Below, piece after piece: positions 1-8,397 of a stretch of 64,000 nucleotides of DNA. Origin of the DNA: Chromobacterium alticapitis (GTDB taxonomy: Bacteria; Pseudomonadota; Gammaproteobacteria; Burkholderiales; Chromobacteriaceae); contig NZ_PQWB01000036.1 of the NCBI RefSeq assembly GCF_002924365.1, positions 62,001 through 126,000 of the forward strand. Reading direction: 5' to 3'. The translations under genes and the position numbers were made by a program. The notes beneath the pieces are model-generated. The model had not been told where the DNA came from, searched no databases, and saw nothing but the letters and a program-made list of their open reading frames with translations. Every line of letters begins with the position of its first letter. Position 1 is the first letter of the stretch.

Positions 1-99
1 GCTGGCGCTGCTGCTGCTGGAACTGGACGGCGCACGGGCTGTGGTCTTGCCCTGGGTGCTGTACGTGCCCGTCAGCTTGCCCGAATTGTCGATTTTCAT
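1..99 (-). CDS. flgM: Anti-sigma-28 factor FlgM, N-terminal part (cut by window edge)
   Basis: Only the first 33 codons are present; the gene continues beyond base 1. FlgM binds and inhibits the flagellar sigma factor FliA until the hook is complete and FlgM is exported. The protein opens with MKIDNSGKL, the usual FlgM start, followed by a Ser/Ala-rich stretch typical of the disordered N-terminal half. It lies just downstream of flgA in the same direction, as in most flagellar flgAM operons. A sigma-28-like promoter lies in the gap to flgA. The identification rests on the short N-terminus plus context. Confidence 0.82.
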   Translation of the reverse strand, partial: MKIDNSGKLTGTYSTQGKTTARAPSSSSSSSAS

Positions 100-136
100 G
101 GCCTGGCCTTCCCGTTGCTAAACTCAACTGACTCTA

Positions 137-163
137 TTATCGACCGAAAAAACAATCTCTTGA
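137..163 (-). promoter_or_regulatory. Sigma-28 (FliA)-type promoter for flgM
   Basis: Read on the minus strand the gap holds TCAAGAGA, 11 bases, then GTCGATAA. This has the spacing of the FliA consensus (TAAAGTTT, N11, GCCGATAA), with 7 of 8 matches in the -10 element and a weaker -35. It lies 38 bases upstream of the flgM start and would allow late flagellar expression of flgM apart from flgA, as is known in enteric bacteria. Prediction only. Confidence 0.55.
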
Positions 164-184
164 ACAAATTTTAGGACTCTGCGA

Positions 185-862
185 TCAAAAAACCACCGCC
201 ACGCTGCCATCCTCCTGCACCGTGCCGCGCACCACCCGGCCATTGGCCAAACGGACGTTCACTTGCTCGCCCCGCGCCGCGTTGCTCATCGCCATGCCCT
301 CCGCCTCTGCGGAAAAGCCATCGCCCTGCGCCAGCACCTTGACCTGCTGGTTGACGCGAACCAGATACGGCGCGCGCACCATGAAGCCGCGCAGCCAGGC
401 GCCGGCCGGCGCGCCGGAACGCATGACCTGCCCCACCGCCTGGCTGGCGTCGGTCAGCACATTGCTGGCCAGCGCCGGATTGCTGATCTCCACCATCCGT
501 ATATCGGCCGCGTTCAGCTGTTCTCCAGGCGCCACCGCGCGGCTCAACGCCACGCCCAAGCGCTTCTCGTCGACCATCACCGGCAAACGCAAGGCCCAGC
601 CCAGCTCCGGGCAGGACAGGGAAACCGCCGTCGCCCCGGTTGTTTCGGACGGATTCGCCCACTCGGCCTTGGGCTTGTCGCAGGCCGGCACCACCAATCG
701 CCTATCCAGCCGCCCCAGCTTCCAGCTTGCCTCGCGCAAACCCAGCTCGCGCTTCAGAAACAGCCCCGCCAGTTTTTCCAGCTGCCCCAAATCCTGATTT
801 CCGCCCGCCCAGGCCGGCAGCGCCAACAGCAGGCACAGGCAACTCAAAAATAATCTTCGCAT
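185..862 (-). CDS. flgA: Flagellar P-ring assembly chaperone FlgA
   Basis: Periplasmic chaperone needed for assembly of the flagellar P ring (FlgI) around the rod. The 225-residue product starts with a clear signal peptide (Arg-Arg, hydrophobic core, cleavage after AWA at residue 19). It has an SAF-like segment around residues 105-160 (VALSRAVAPGEQL, then AADIRMVEIS) and the conserved FlgA tail containing VNVRLANGRVVRGTV. Length is normal for the family. It is followed by flgM in the same direction after about 85 bases that hold a sigma-28-like promoter. Confidence 0.93.
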   Translation of the reverse strand: MRRLFLSCLCLLLALPAWAGGNQDLGQLEKLAGLFLKRELGLREASWKLGRLDRRLVVPACDKPKAEWANPSETTGATAVSLSCPELGWALRLPVMVDEKRLGVALSRAVAPGEQLNAADIRMVEISNPALASNVLTDASQAVGQVMRSGAPAGAWLRGFMVRAPYLVRVNQQVKVLAQGDGFSAEAEGMAMSNAARGEQVNVRLANGRVVRGTVQEDGSVAVVF

Positions 863-903
863 GGCCGCATTTTAGCGCAAGCGCTTGCCGGCATGGGATG
901 TCG

Positions 904-932
904 TTGACAAGACGGGCGCATATTCGAATAAT
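904..932 (+). promoter_or_regulatory. Sigma-70-type promoter for the autotransporter esterase
   Basis: TTGACA at 904-909, a 17-base spacer and AATAAT at 927-932 form a near-consensus sigma-70 promoter. It lies about 70 bases upstream of the esterase start, which has a strong GAGGAGG ribosome binding site. No operator was recognised. Confidence 0.6.
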
Positions 933-1002
933 CGTTTGAATAGAGCTTAGACTCTTAATTCAAATACAACACCAACATGCTCGTTTCAACGAGGAGGAAA
1001 CA

Positions 1003-3129
1003 ATGTCCAAACGCCTGACCGCTATCGCCCTGGCCACCGCGCTGGCTCTGCCCGCCGCGGCTAACGCCTACAGCAACCTCTATTTCTTCGGCGACAGTCT
1101 GTCCGACGTCGGCGCCTTTGGCGGCTTGAGCACCACGGGCGGCGGCACCTTGCAGCCGGGCGCCCGCTGGACCACCGGCTACCAGAACAACTGGACCAAT
1201 ATCCTGGCCGGCTACTATGGTTTGAATTCGGTCGCCAACAATCCCAGCAACAGCAAGACCAGCGGCAGCGGCAATAACTTCGCCCAGGGCGGCGCCATCG
1301 CCCTGGACTATACCCATGCCACAACCACGCCCGCCTATGCCGGCGCCACCATTGAAAAAACCGGCGTGGACAACGCCACCAGCACCGCCATCTTGGAATT
1401 GCCCACCCAGCTTGGCAATTACCTGGCGGCGACCGGCGGCAAAGCGGACCCCAATGCCGTTTACTCGGTCTGGATAGGCGGCAATGACGTGATCGCCGCC
1501 TTGGGCATTGCCGGCGCAAACGTCAATAAACAGGGCTCGCAAAATGCCCAAGCCTTCCTGGCCGACTCGGCGGCCACCGCGGCCGGCCTGGTGCAAAAGC
1601 TGCAGGCGGCCGGCGCCCGCACCATCATCGTGCCCAATCTGCCCGACATGTCCGCGGCGCCGCTAGCCGTTTTAGCATCGCTGCAGGCTGTGCAACAACA
1701 AATCAAAACCACGGTAGTCACCGATGCCCAAGTAGGCTTGGCCTGGGTCGCAGCCTGGAAAGTCCTGGCGCAACCATCATCGGCCTCAAACTCCAACGCC
1801 ATCGTCACCGCAGCCCTCAGCGCAGCCGATGCCGCGCTGACACAGCAGAACGCCAAGGTTCCTTTAGGCAGCGTCAGCCAAGCCTATAACGCCGGGGGCA
1901 TAGCTTCGGGCCTTCAGCAGCTCTCAACCGGCTACAATCAGCTGCAGGACATCAGCCTGCAAGCTGCGGGCGTGCAACATAACATCGTCCGCGCCAACAT
2001 CAATCTGCTGTTCCAGGAAATCCTGGCCAATCCGGGCAAATACGGCTTCACCAGCGTAACCGGCTCCGATTGCTACACCAGCGCCATCCAATGCTCGTCC
2101 GCGCAGAACAGCCAAAAGAATGTGTTCAGCGACTATCTGCATCCGACGCCGGCCGCCCACCAGATCATGGGCGACTACGTCTACGGCCTGCTGCAAGCGC
2201 CGCAATTCGCCGCCGCCCTGCCGGATTCCGCGCTGAACAACGCCCGCCAGCTGGGCGGCGCGCTGGACGCCCGCTACCAATCCATCCGCTCGCAACAGCG
2301 CGCAGTCGGCACGGTCAGCGCCTTTGTCGATGGCGCGTTCAACCAGGACAAGAACAACTACAACGGCCTGCAAGACAAGCCCAAGGGCCAGCTGTACACG
2401 CTGGGCCTGGACTTCCAAGCCACGCAGGCGCTGAGCGTCGGCCTTTCCATGTCGCAGCAGCAGGGCAAGACCGATGTCAGCGACGCCGGCGCCCCGGGCA
2501 GCATCAATGACCGCAGCACCCTGATGGCCGGCTTCGTCAGCTACAACCAGGACAAGTTCTGGGTGGATGGCGACGCGCATGTCGGCGTGGGCGACGTCGA
2601 CACCAACCGCGTCACCACTCTGGGTCCGACCAGCGTCAGCAACGGCGGCACCACCCGCCAGACCCAATACGGCCTGCGCGTAAGCGGCGGTTACCGTCTG
2701 CAGTACCGCGGCGTGACCACCGGCCCGGTGGCCGGCCTGGACTACGCCCGCGCCAAGGTGCAGGGTTTCACCGAGCAAGGCGGCAACAGCAGCAGCATGT
2801 ACTACGGCTCGCAGAACCAGAGCGCGCTGATCGGCCGCGTGGGCTGGCAACTGGACGCCACCGTCGGCCAGTTCAGCCCCTACGCCAAGGTCAGCTACGC
2901 CCACGCCTTCCAGCAGGACGACCGCACGGTGACCTCCGGCCTCGCCACCGCCCAGGGCGACTGGACCACCAATCTGGGCAAGCCTTCCAGCAACTGGGTG
3001 GAATGGACCGCCGGCGTCAGCGCCAACTTCAACAAGAGCGTCAGCGTCTTCGGCCAGCTGACCGCAAGCAGCGGCAAGAGCAGCGGCAACCAAACCGGCG
3101 GCAATATCGGCGTGGCTGTGTCGTTCTGA
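1003..3129 (+). CDS. GDSL-family autotransporter esterase/lipase (EstA-like)
   Basis: A secreted or surface-held ester hydrolase of the GDSL (SGNH) family fused to an autotransporter beta barrel. A signal peptide occupies residues 1-22 (cleavage after ANA). The nucleophile motif FFGDSLSD has Ser32, the GGND block lies at 159-162, and the catalytic DYLH has Asp377 and His380. Residues from about 430 to 708 form the barrel: alternating strands, a conserved G-rich turn pattern, and a C-terminal Phe (VAVSF) as expected for BAM-dependent insertion. Pseudomonas EstA has the same architecture at about 650 residues, so this one is slightly longer. The gene stands alone, with its own promoter and terminator. 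The substrate is unknown; rhamnolipid- or lipid-related roles are known only for relatives. Confidence 0.9.
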   Translation: MSKRLTAIALATALALPAAANAYSNLYFFGDSLSDVGAFGGLSTTGGGTLQPGARWTTGYQNNWTNILAGYYGLNSVANNPSNSKTSGSGNNFAQGGAIALDYTHATTTPAYAGATIEKTGVDNATSTAILELPTQLGNYLAATGGKADPNAVYSVWIGGNDVIAALGIAGANVNKQGSQNAQAFLADSAATAAGLVQKLQAAGARTIIVPNLPDMSAAPLAVLASLQAVQQQIKTTVVTDAQVGLAWVAAWKVLAQPSSASNSNAIVTAALSAADAALTQQNAKVPLGSVSQAYNAGGIASGLQQLSTGYNQLQDISLQAAGVQHNIVRANINLLFQEILANPGKYGFTSVTGSDCYTSAIQCSSAQNSQKNVFSDYLHPTPAAHQIMGDYVYGLLQAPQFAAALPDSALNNARQLGGALDARYQSIRSQQRAVGTVSAFVDGAFNQDKNNYNGLQDKPKGQLYTLGLDFQATQALSVGLSMSQQQGKTDVSDAGAPGSINDRSTLMAGFVSYNQDKFWVDGDAHVGVGDVDTNRVTTLGPTSVSNGGTTRQTQYGLRVSGGYRLQYRGVTTGPVAGLDYARAKVQGFTEQGGNSSSMYYGSQNQSALIGRVGWQLDATVGQFSPYAKVSYAHAFQQDDRTVTSGLATAQGDWTTNLGKPSSNWVEWTAGVSANFNKSVSVFGQLTASSGKSSGNQTGGNIGVAVSF

Positions 3130-3149
3130 TAGTCTCGCGCCAAATGAAA

Positions 3150-3176
3150 CAGGCTCCGCGAGCGGAGCCTGTTTTT
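3150..3176 (+). terminator. Intrinsic terminator after the autotransporter gene
   Basis: A perfect 10-base-pair stem (CAGGCTCCGC with GCGGAGCCTG, two-base gap) followed by TTTTT, 21 bases after the stop codon. On the minus strand the stem is followed by a weaker T-rich stretch, so it may also act on the small gene that ends at 3192. Confidence 0.85.
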
Positions 3177-3191
3177 CATTCCTATGGCCGT

Positions 3192-3380
3192 CTAGCGACG
3201 GCGTTTACGCAACACCAGCCAGACGAGCAGAATGGGGACGGCAGTCACGAAGGTGTTCCTCAACCAGGGCTCAAGCCCTGACAGCCAAGGCTGCCAGCGC
3301 TGCCTGGTATCCGCCAGCGCCAGCACGGCAAGAAACACCAGCAGCCAGCCTAGCGCCACTCGCCACAGCTCTCCCCGCAT
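3192..3380 (-). CDS. Small two-helix membrane protein of unknown function
   Basis: A 62-residue product with two hydrophobic segments (about residues 7-24 and 43-58) separated by a polar loop containing TRQRW, and a basic tail RKRRR. The positive tail and N-terminal Arg suggest that both ends face the cytoplasm. It starts 20 bases downstream of thrC in the same direction, so it is probably the last gene of the hom-thrC transcript. I do not recognise a family. Length, codon use and the position between thrC and a terminator support a real gene, but a chance frame cannot be excluded. Confidence 0.55.
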   Translation of the reverse strand: MRGELWRVALGWLLVFLAVLALADTRQRWQPWLSGLEPWLRNTFVTAVPILLVWLVLRKRRR

Positions 3381-3399
3381 GTCTCGCCCCTTCGCTGGA

Positions 3400-4809
3400 T
3401 CAGGCCAGCGCGTTCTCGATATAAGCCTTCACCTCGCCGGCATCCGCCGGCAGCGCCGTCACGCGCTGCGGCAGCGCCTCCAGATGCTCGAAACCGGCCG
3501 GGCGCGGCGGTTCGCGATGCAGCGCCTCGCGTATGGTTTCGGCGAACTTGGCCGGCAGCGCGGTTTCCAGGCAGATGACGGTCTCGCCGCCGCGGCGCAG
3601 CTCGCGCGCCACCTTGATGCCGTCGGCAGTGTGGGTGTCCACCACCACGCCGTCCTCAGCATCCACCTGGCGGATGGTGGCGATGCGGTCCGCGTGCGCG
3701 CTCTTGCCGGAGACGAAGCCGAAGTCGTCGCGCACGCTACGCATGGCCTCGGCATCCAGTTGGAAGCCGCCGCCGGCGTCCACTTCGGACCATAGCCGCT
3801 TCACCTCGGCGCCGTCGCGGCCGACCAAGTCGAACACGAAACGCTCGAAGTTTGACGCCTTGGAGATGTCCATGGACGGGCTGGAAGTGACGTAAGTGCG
3901 CTCGCTGCCGCGCGGCGCGTAGCGGCCGCTGCGGAAGAACTCGTCCAGCACGTCGTTTTCATTGGTGGCGACGATCAGGCGCGCCACCGGCAAGCCCATC
4001 TGCCGCGCCACGTGGCCGGCGCAAACGTTGCCGAAGTTGCCGGACGGCACGCAGAAGCTGACCTTTTCGTCATTGCTCGCCGTGGCGCGGAAATAACCGT
4101 GGAAGTAATACACCACCTGGGCGACGACGCGGGCCCAGTTGATCGAGTTGACGGTGCCTATTTTGTAGCGCGCCTTGAAGGCGTGGTCGTTCTGCACCGC
4201 CTTCACGATGTCCTGGCAGTCGTCGAACATGCCCTGAACCGCGATATTGTGGATGTTTTCGTCCTGCAGGCTGTACATCTGCGCGCGCTGGAAGGCGCTC
4301 ATCTTGCCGTCCGGGCTCAGCATGAACACATTGACGCCGCGCTTGCCGCGCATCGCGTACTCGGCGGCGGAGCCGGTATCACCGGAGGTGGCGCCCAGAA
4401 TGTTCAGCGTCTCGCCGCGCTTATCCAGCACGTATTCGAACAACTGGCCGAGGAACTGCATCGCCATGTCCTTGAAGGCCAGCGTCGGACCGTTGGACAG
4501 TTCCAGGATGGCCAGGCCGTCATGCAGGCGCTTGATCGGCGTGATGGCTTCGCTGCCGAACACTTCGGCGCGGTAGGCGCGCGCGGCGATGCCCCGCAGA
4601 TCGTCCGCCGGAATGTCGTCGGCGAATAGCTGGATGATCTCGAACGCCAGCTCGGCGTAGCTCAGGGTGCGCCAGGCATCCAGCGTGGCGCGGTCGATTT
4701 TGGGGTAGCGCTCCGGCAGCAGCAGGCCGCCATCCGGCGCCAGGCCCATCAATACGGTGTCGCAAAACGGCAGCGGCGCCATGCCGCCGCGGGTACTGAC
4801 ATATTTCAT
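3400..4809 (-). CDS. thrC: Threonine synthase
   Basis: PLP enzyme that converts O-phosphohomoserine to threonine, the last step of threonine synthesis. The 469-residue protein begins MKYVSTRGG, the standard ThrC start. The PLP lysine lies in LAFKDMAMQFL at Lys113. The glycine-rich SGDTGSAAEYAM phosphate-binding motif and the later GNFGNVCAGH motif are intact. The reading frame stays open upstream, but the ATG at 4809 fits the family and overlaps the preceding gene's stop by 4 bases (ATGA). It is the third gene of a hom - small secreted protein - thrC unit. Confidence 0.96.
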   Translation of the reverse strand: MKYVSTRGGMAPLPFCDTVLMGLAPDGGLLLPERYPKIDRATLDAWRTLSYAELAFEIIQLFADDIPADDLRGIAARAYRAEVFGSEAITPIKRLHDGLAILELSNGPTLAFKDMAMQFLGQLFEYVLDKRGETLNILGATSGDTGSAAEYAMRGKRGVNVFMLSPDGKMSAFQRAQMYSLQDENIHNIAVQGMFDDCQDIVKAVQNDHAFKARYKIGTVNSINWARVVAQVVYYFHGYFRATASNDEKVSFCVPSGNFGNVCAGHVARQMGLPVARLIVATNENDVLDEFFRSGRYAPRGSERTYVTSSPSMDISKASNFERFVFDLVGRDGAEVKRLWSEVDAGGGFQLDAEAMRSVRDDFGFVSGKSAHADRIATIRQVDAEDGVVVDTHTADGIKVARELRRGGETVICLETALPAKFAETIREALHREPPRPAGFEHLEALPQRVTALPADAGEVKAYIENALA

Positions 4810-5141
4810 TGCGATGTTTCCAGATATTGGCCGCAAGCGGCCGAGGCTTCTTTCAGCCGCTTCTTGCCGCGCGGATCGTCTTTCTTGATCTGGCCGGACA
4901 GCACGCCCATCACTTCCTCGGTGCTGAAGGTGCCGGCCAGCTTCTCGCTGGCGCACTGGCAGTAGCGCTGCACCTGTTCGTTGCCGGGCAGGCCCACGCC
5001 GTCTGACGCCGGCGTGCGCTTCAGGCAGCCGCGCATCAGAAAGCCCTGCAGCAGCTGGTGCTGGCCCGGACTGAGCGGCGTGGCCGCGGCCACGCCGGTA
5101 AACAGCGCGGCGTACAGGCCTGCTTGCAGCGACTTAGTCAT
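4806..5141 (-). CDS. Small secreted cysteine-containing protein in the threonine operon
   Basis: A 111-residue protein of unknown function. It has a signal peptide (Lys at position 3, hydrophobic core, likely cleavage after AAA at 20) and four cysteines at 39, 61, 63 and 103 that could form two disulfides in the periplasm; CQC at 61-63 is striking. The gene overlaps the end of hom by 8 bases and the start of thrC by 4, so translation of all three is probably coupled. Nothing in the sequence links it to threonine chemistry. I do not recognise a domain. The tight packing and good signal peptide make it a convincing gene. Confidence 0.78.
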   Translation of the reverse strand: MTKSLQAGLYAALFTGVAAATPLSPGQHQLLQGFLMRGCLKRTPASDGVGLPGNEQVQRYCQCASEKLAGTFSTEEVMGVLSGQIKKDDPRGKKRLKEASAACGQYLETSQ

Positions 5142-6444
5142 TCAACTCTTCCATGCGCAAACGCACCACCTTGCCGGCCACGCTGTCCAGCGCCTCGATG
5201 CCGGCGATGGCGCGGTTGATCGCCTTTTCCTGCACGCGGTGGGTCAGGATCACCACCTCGGCGGTGCCGTCGGATACCGAGCCCTTCTGGATGAGCGCCT
5301 CGATCGAGATGCCGTTCTCCGCCAGCAAGCGCGTGATATTGGCCAGCACGCCGGCGCGGTCCACCGCGCCGATGCGCAGATAATAAGAGCTGACCACCTC
5401 CTCCATCGACAGGATGGTCAAATCCTGCAGCTGGTCCGGCTGGAAGGCCAGATGCGGCACGCGGTGTTCCGGGTCCGAAGTCAGCAGCCGGGTCACGTCG
5501 ACAATGTCCGCCACCACGGCCGAGGCGGTGGGCAAGGCGCCTGCGCCAGCGCCGTAATACAGCGTCGGCCCCAGCACGTCGCCCTTCACCAGCACGGCGT
5601 TCATCACGCCGTTGACGTTGGCGATCAGCCGGCCTTCCGGAATCAGCGTCGGGTGCACGCGCAGCTCCACGCCGGCGTCGGTGCGGCGGGTCAGGCCCAG
5701 CAGCTTGACGCGATAGCCCAGTTCCTCGGCGTAGCGGATGTCGCGGCCGTCCAGCTTGCTGATGCCTTCCAGATAGCACTTGTCGAACTGCATGGGGATG
5801 CCGAAGGCCAGCGCCGCCATGATGGTCAGCTTGTGGCCGGCGTCATGGCCTTCGATGTCGAACGTGGGGTCCGCCTCGGCGTAGCCCAGTTGTTGCGCCT
5901 CGGCCAGCACTTCGGCGAAGCTGGCGCCCTTTTCGCGCATCTCGGTCAGAATGAAATTGGAGGTGCCGTTGATGATGCCGGCTATCCACTCGATGCGGTT
6001 GGCCGCCAGGCCCTCGCGCAAGGTCTTGATGATGGGGATGCCGCCGGCCACCGCCGCCTCGAACGCCACCATCACGCCCTTTTCCTGGGCGCGCGCGAAA
6101 ATCTCGGTGCCGTGCAGCGCCAGCAGCTTCTTGTTGGCGGTGACTACATGCTTGCCGTTTTCAATGGCCTTGAGCACCAGCTCCTTGGCCACGGTGTCGC
6201 CGCCGATCAGTTCAACCACGATGTCGACGTCCGGGTTGTTGACGATCTGCATGGCGTCGTCCACTACCGACACATCCGGCCCCAGCGCGGCCCGGGCCTT
6301 GGCCACGTCGCGGTTGGCCGCCTGGATCAGGCGGATTTCGCGGCCGGCGCGGCGGGTGATCTCGCCGGCGTTCCGTTTCAACACGGTGGCGGTGCCGCCG
6401 CCGACAGTGCCTACGCCCATCAGGCCGATATTGATCGGTTTCAT
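5134..6444 (-). CDS. hom: Homoserine dehydrogenase
   Basis: NAD(P)-dependent reduction of aspartate semialdehyde to homoserine, the branch point to threonine and methionine. The 436-residue monofunctional form has the Rossmann motif GVGTVG at residues 10-15, the catalytic region ending in Lys205 (PTFDIEGHDAGHK) and a C-terminal ACT domain from about residue 353 to 430 (DRAGVLANITRLLAENGIS) that usually gives threonine feedback. The start is set at the ATG of MKPINIGL, preceded by GGAG; an in-frame start four codons upstream lacks a good site. It lies downstream of alaA across a 115-base gap with a GC hairpin. Confidence 0.96.
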   Translation of the reverse strand: MKPINIGLMGVGTVGGGTATVLKRNAGEITRRAGREIRLIQAANRDVAKARAALGPDVSVVDDAMQIVNNPDVDIVVELIGGDTVAKELVLKAIENGKHVVTANKKLLALHGTEIFARAQEKGVMVAFEAAVAGGIPIIKTLREGLAANRIEWIAGIINGTSNFILTEMREKGASFAEVLAEAQQLGYAEADPTFDIEGHDAGHKLTIMAALAFGIPMQFDKCYLEGISKLDGRDIRYAEELGYRVKLLGLTRRTDAGVELRVHPTLIPEGRLIANVNGVMNAVLVKGDVLGPTLYYGAGAGALPTASAVVADIVDVTRLLTSDPEHRVPHLAFQPDQLQDLTILSMEEVVSSYYLRIGAVDRAGVLANITRLLAENGISIEALIQKGSVSDGTAEVVILTHRVQEKAINRAIAGIEALDSVAGKVVRLRMEELND

Positions 6445-6523
6445 ATATATCTCCATTCAGTCCCTGGTTTTTATTTCGGCTCAAGGCCGTCTGGACAGCG
6501 TGGGCTATCCGCACGGTCCTGCC

Positions 6524-6545
6524 GGCGGCGGATGTCTCCGCCGCC
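6524..6545. repeat. Perfect 9-bp GC hairpin between alaA and hom
   Basis: GGCGGCGGA at 6524-6532 pairs with TCCGCCGCC at 6537-6545 around a four-base loop. No T run follows on the minus strand, so it is not a classical terminator of alaA. It may slow transcription or protect the upstream mRNA end. Confidence 0.5.
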
Positions 6546-6559
6546 TCTTCAAACTACGA

Positions 6560-7792
6560 TCAAACCTCGCTGCCGTGACGCTTGCGGTAGCGCTCCAGGA
6601 AGCGGGCGACACGGCCAATGGCCTCGATCAGATCGTCCGAGTTGGGAAGGAATACCACGCGGAAGTGATCCGGCGCAATCCAGTTGAAACCGCTGCCCTG
6701 CACCAGCAGCACCTTCTCCTGCTGCAGCAGTTCCAGGATGAATTGCTGGTCGTCGGCGATCGGGTAAACCTTGGGATCCAGCTTGGGGAACAGATACAGC
6801 GCGCCCTGCGGCTTGACGCAGGAGACCCCCGGGATCTCGGTCAACAGCTTGTGCGCCAGATCGCGCTGGCGCGCCAGCCGGCCGCTAGGCGCCACCAAGT
6901 CGTCTATGCTCTGGTAGCCGCCCAGCGCGGTCTGGATGGCGTACTGGGAAGGCACGTTGGCGCACAAGCGCATCGAGGCCAGCATGTTCAGGCCCTCGAT
7001 ATAATCCTTGGCGTGCGTCTTCTCGCCGGACAGCACCATCCAGCCGGCGCGGTAGCCGCAGGCGCGGTAGTTCTTGGACAGGCCGTTCAGGGTCACCACG
7101 AACAGGTCCGGCGCCAAAGACGCGATGGATGTGTGCTTGACCTCGTCGTACAGCACCTTGTCGTAGATTTCGTCGGCGTAGATGATCAGCTGGTGCTGGC
7201 GCGCCACTTCGACGATCTGCTTGAGCAGCGCCGGCGGATACACCGCGCCGGTGGGATTGTTCGGGTTGATGATGACGATGGCGCGCGTGGAAGGCGTGAT
7301 CTTGGCGCGGATGTCGTCGATGCTGGGGAACCAGCCTTGCTCCTCGTCGCATACGTAGTGCACCGCGCGGCCGCCGGCCAGGCTCACCGCGGCCGTCCAC
7401 AGCGGATAGTCCGGCGCCGGCACCAGCACTTCGTCGCCATTGTCCAGCAAGGCCTGCATCGCCATCACGATCAGCTCGGACACGCCGTTGCCGATGATGA
7501 TGTCGTCCATCGCCACATTGGGCAGACTCTTCTGCTGCGCGTAATGCATGATGGCCTTGCGCGCGGCGAACAGGCCCTTGGAGTCCGAATAACCCGACGC
7601 CGCCGGCAGGTTGACGATCACATCCTCGATGATCTCGTCCGGCGCGAAGAAGCCGAACGGCGCCGGATTGCCGATGTTCAGCTTGATGATGCGGTGGCCT
7701 TCGTCTTCCATCTTCTTGGCGTGCTCGAGCACCGGGCCGCGGATGTCGTAACAGACGTTGGCGAGTTTCTGCGATTTATGGACTGGCTGCAT
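6560..7792 (-). CDS. alaA: Glutamate-pyruvate aminotransferase AlaA-like
   Basis: PLP-dependent aminotransferase of fold type I that makes alanine from pyruvate and glutamate. With the start at MQPVHKSQKL the protein has 410 residues and the PLP lysine in NGLSKNYRACGYR falls at residue 240, the same position I recall for E. coli AlaA. Conserved blocks include NVCYDIRGP, LNIGNPAPFGF, PAPDYPLWTAAV and INPNNPTGAVY. An upstream in-frame ATG at 7861 with a fair AAGAG site would add 23 poorly conserved residues and cannot be excluded. The product supplies alanine; hom follows in the same direction. Confidence 0.93.
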   Translation of the reverse strand: MQPVHKSQKLANVCYDIRGPVLEHAKKMEDEGHRIIKLNIGNPAPFGFFAPDEIIEDVIVNLPAASGYSDSKGLFAARKAIMHYAQQKSLPNVAMDDIIIGNGVSELIVMAMQALLDNGDEVLVPAPDYPLWTAAVSLAGGRAVHYVCDEEQGWFPSIDDIRAKITPSTRAIVIINPNNPTGAVYPPALLKQIVEVARQHQLIIYADEIYDKVLYDEVKHTSIASLAPDLFVVTLNGLSKNYRACGYRAGWMVLSGEKTHAKDYIEGLNMLASMRLCANVPSQYAIQTALGGYQSIDDLVAPSGRLARQRDLAHKLLTEIPGVSCVKPQGALYLFPKLDPKVYPIADDQQFILELLQQEKVLLVQGSGFNWIAPDHFRVVFLPNSDDLIEAIGRVARFLERYRKRHGSEV

Positions 7793-8028
7793 GGCGGCGG
7801 CGACTTCCGTTTCAGGCCGCCCGCCGGACGGAGCGGCCTTGCGTTGGCGGTGTGGTTTCATAGGATCTCTTGTTCTATACCGGCCGGCGGGGCGAAAACC
7901 GCGCGCACTGCAGGGTCGCGCCGGTCCGGGGTCTGGGTATAATCCTATCCCAATCTTTGGTGCACTGCACGAGGGCCGCCGCACGCCCGCGCAGTGCCGT
8001 CCAATCGCCGCTTCTTGGAGTGATTCCG

Positions 8029-8397
8029 ATGAAAATGCATCAGGCCTCGGGCCAAGGCAAAAACCTGTTCACCGGCTATGGCGAAGGCCATGTGCTGATC
8101 AATGCCCAACGCCACGACGGCAATCTGATCGTCAGCGCCGACAAGATCGTCGCCTGGGCCCCGCCCGACTTCTCCAGCCTGGCCGTAGAGCACTTCGAGG
8201 CGCTGTTGGCCTATAAGCCGGAAGTGGTGCTGTTCGGCTCCGGCAAGAACCAGCGCTTCGCCCATCCGCGGCTGTACGCGGCGCTGACCCAAGCCGGCAT
8301 AGGCATGGAGTGCATGGACACCCAGGCCGCCTGCCGCACCTTCAATATCCTGCTGGCGGAAGACCGCCGCGTGCTCGCCGCGCTGCTGGCGATCTAA
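8029..8397 (+). CDS. Mth938-like (DUF498) domain protein
   Basis: A 122-residue soluble protein made of one Mth938-like domain, the family that includes mitochondrial complex I assembly factor NDUFAF3 and bacterial Xcc1710-like proteins. The conserved centre EVVLFGSGKNQRF and the later GIGMECMDTQAACRTFNIL are clear. A TTGGAG site eight bases upstream fixes the ATG at 8029; the longer open frame upstream has no site. The stop overlaps the end of the convergent MFS gene by 4 bases. The function of the bacterial proteins is unknown. The link to complex I is suggestive here because nuo lies 35 kb away, but this is only inference. Confidence 0.85.
   Translation: MKMHQASGQGKNLFTGYGEGHVLINAQRHDGNLIVSADKIVAWAPPDFSSLAVEHFEALLAYKPEVVLFGSGKNQRFAHPRLYAALTQAGIGMECMDTQAACRTFNILLAEDRRVLAALLAI

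Noticed and set aside
6524-6545. Intrinsic terminator between alaA and hom
   Set aside because: The stem is good but no T run follows in the direction of transcription.
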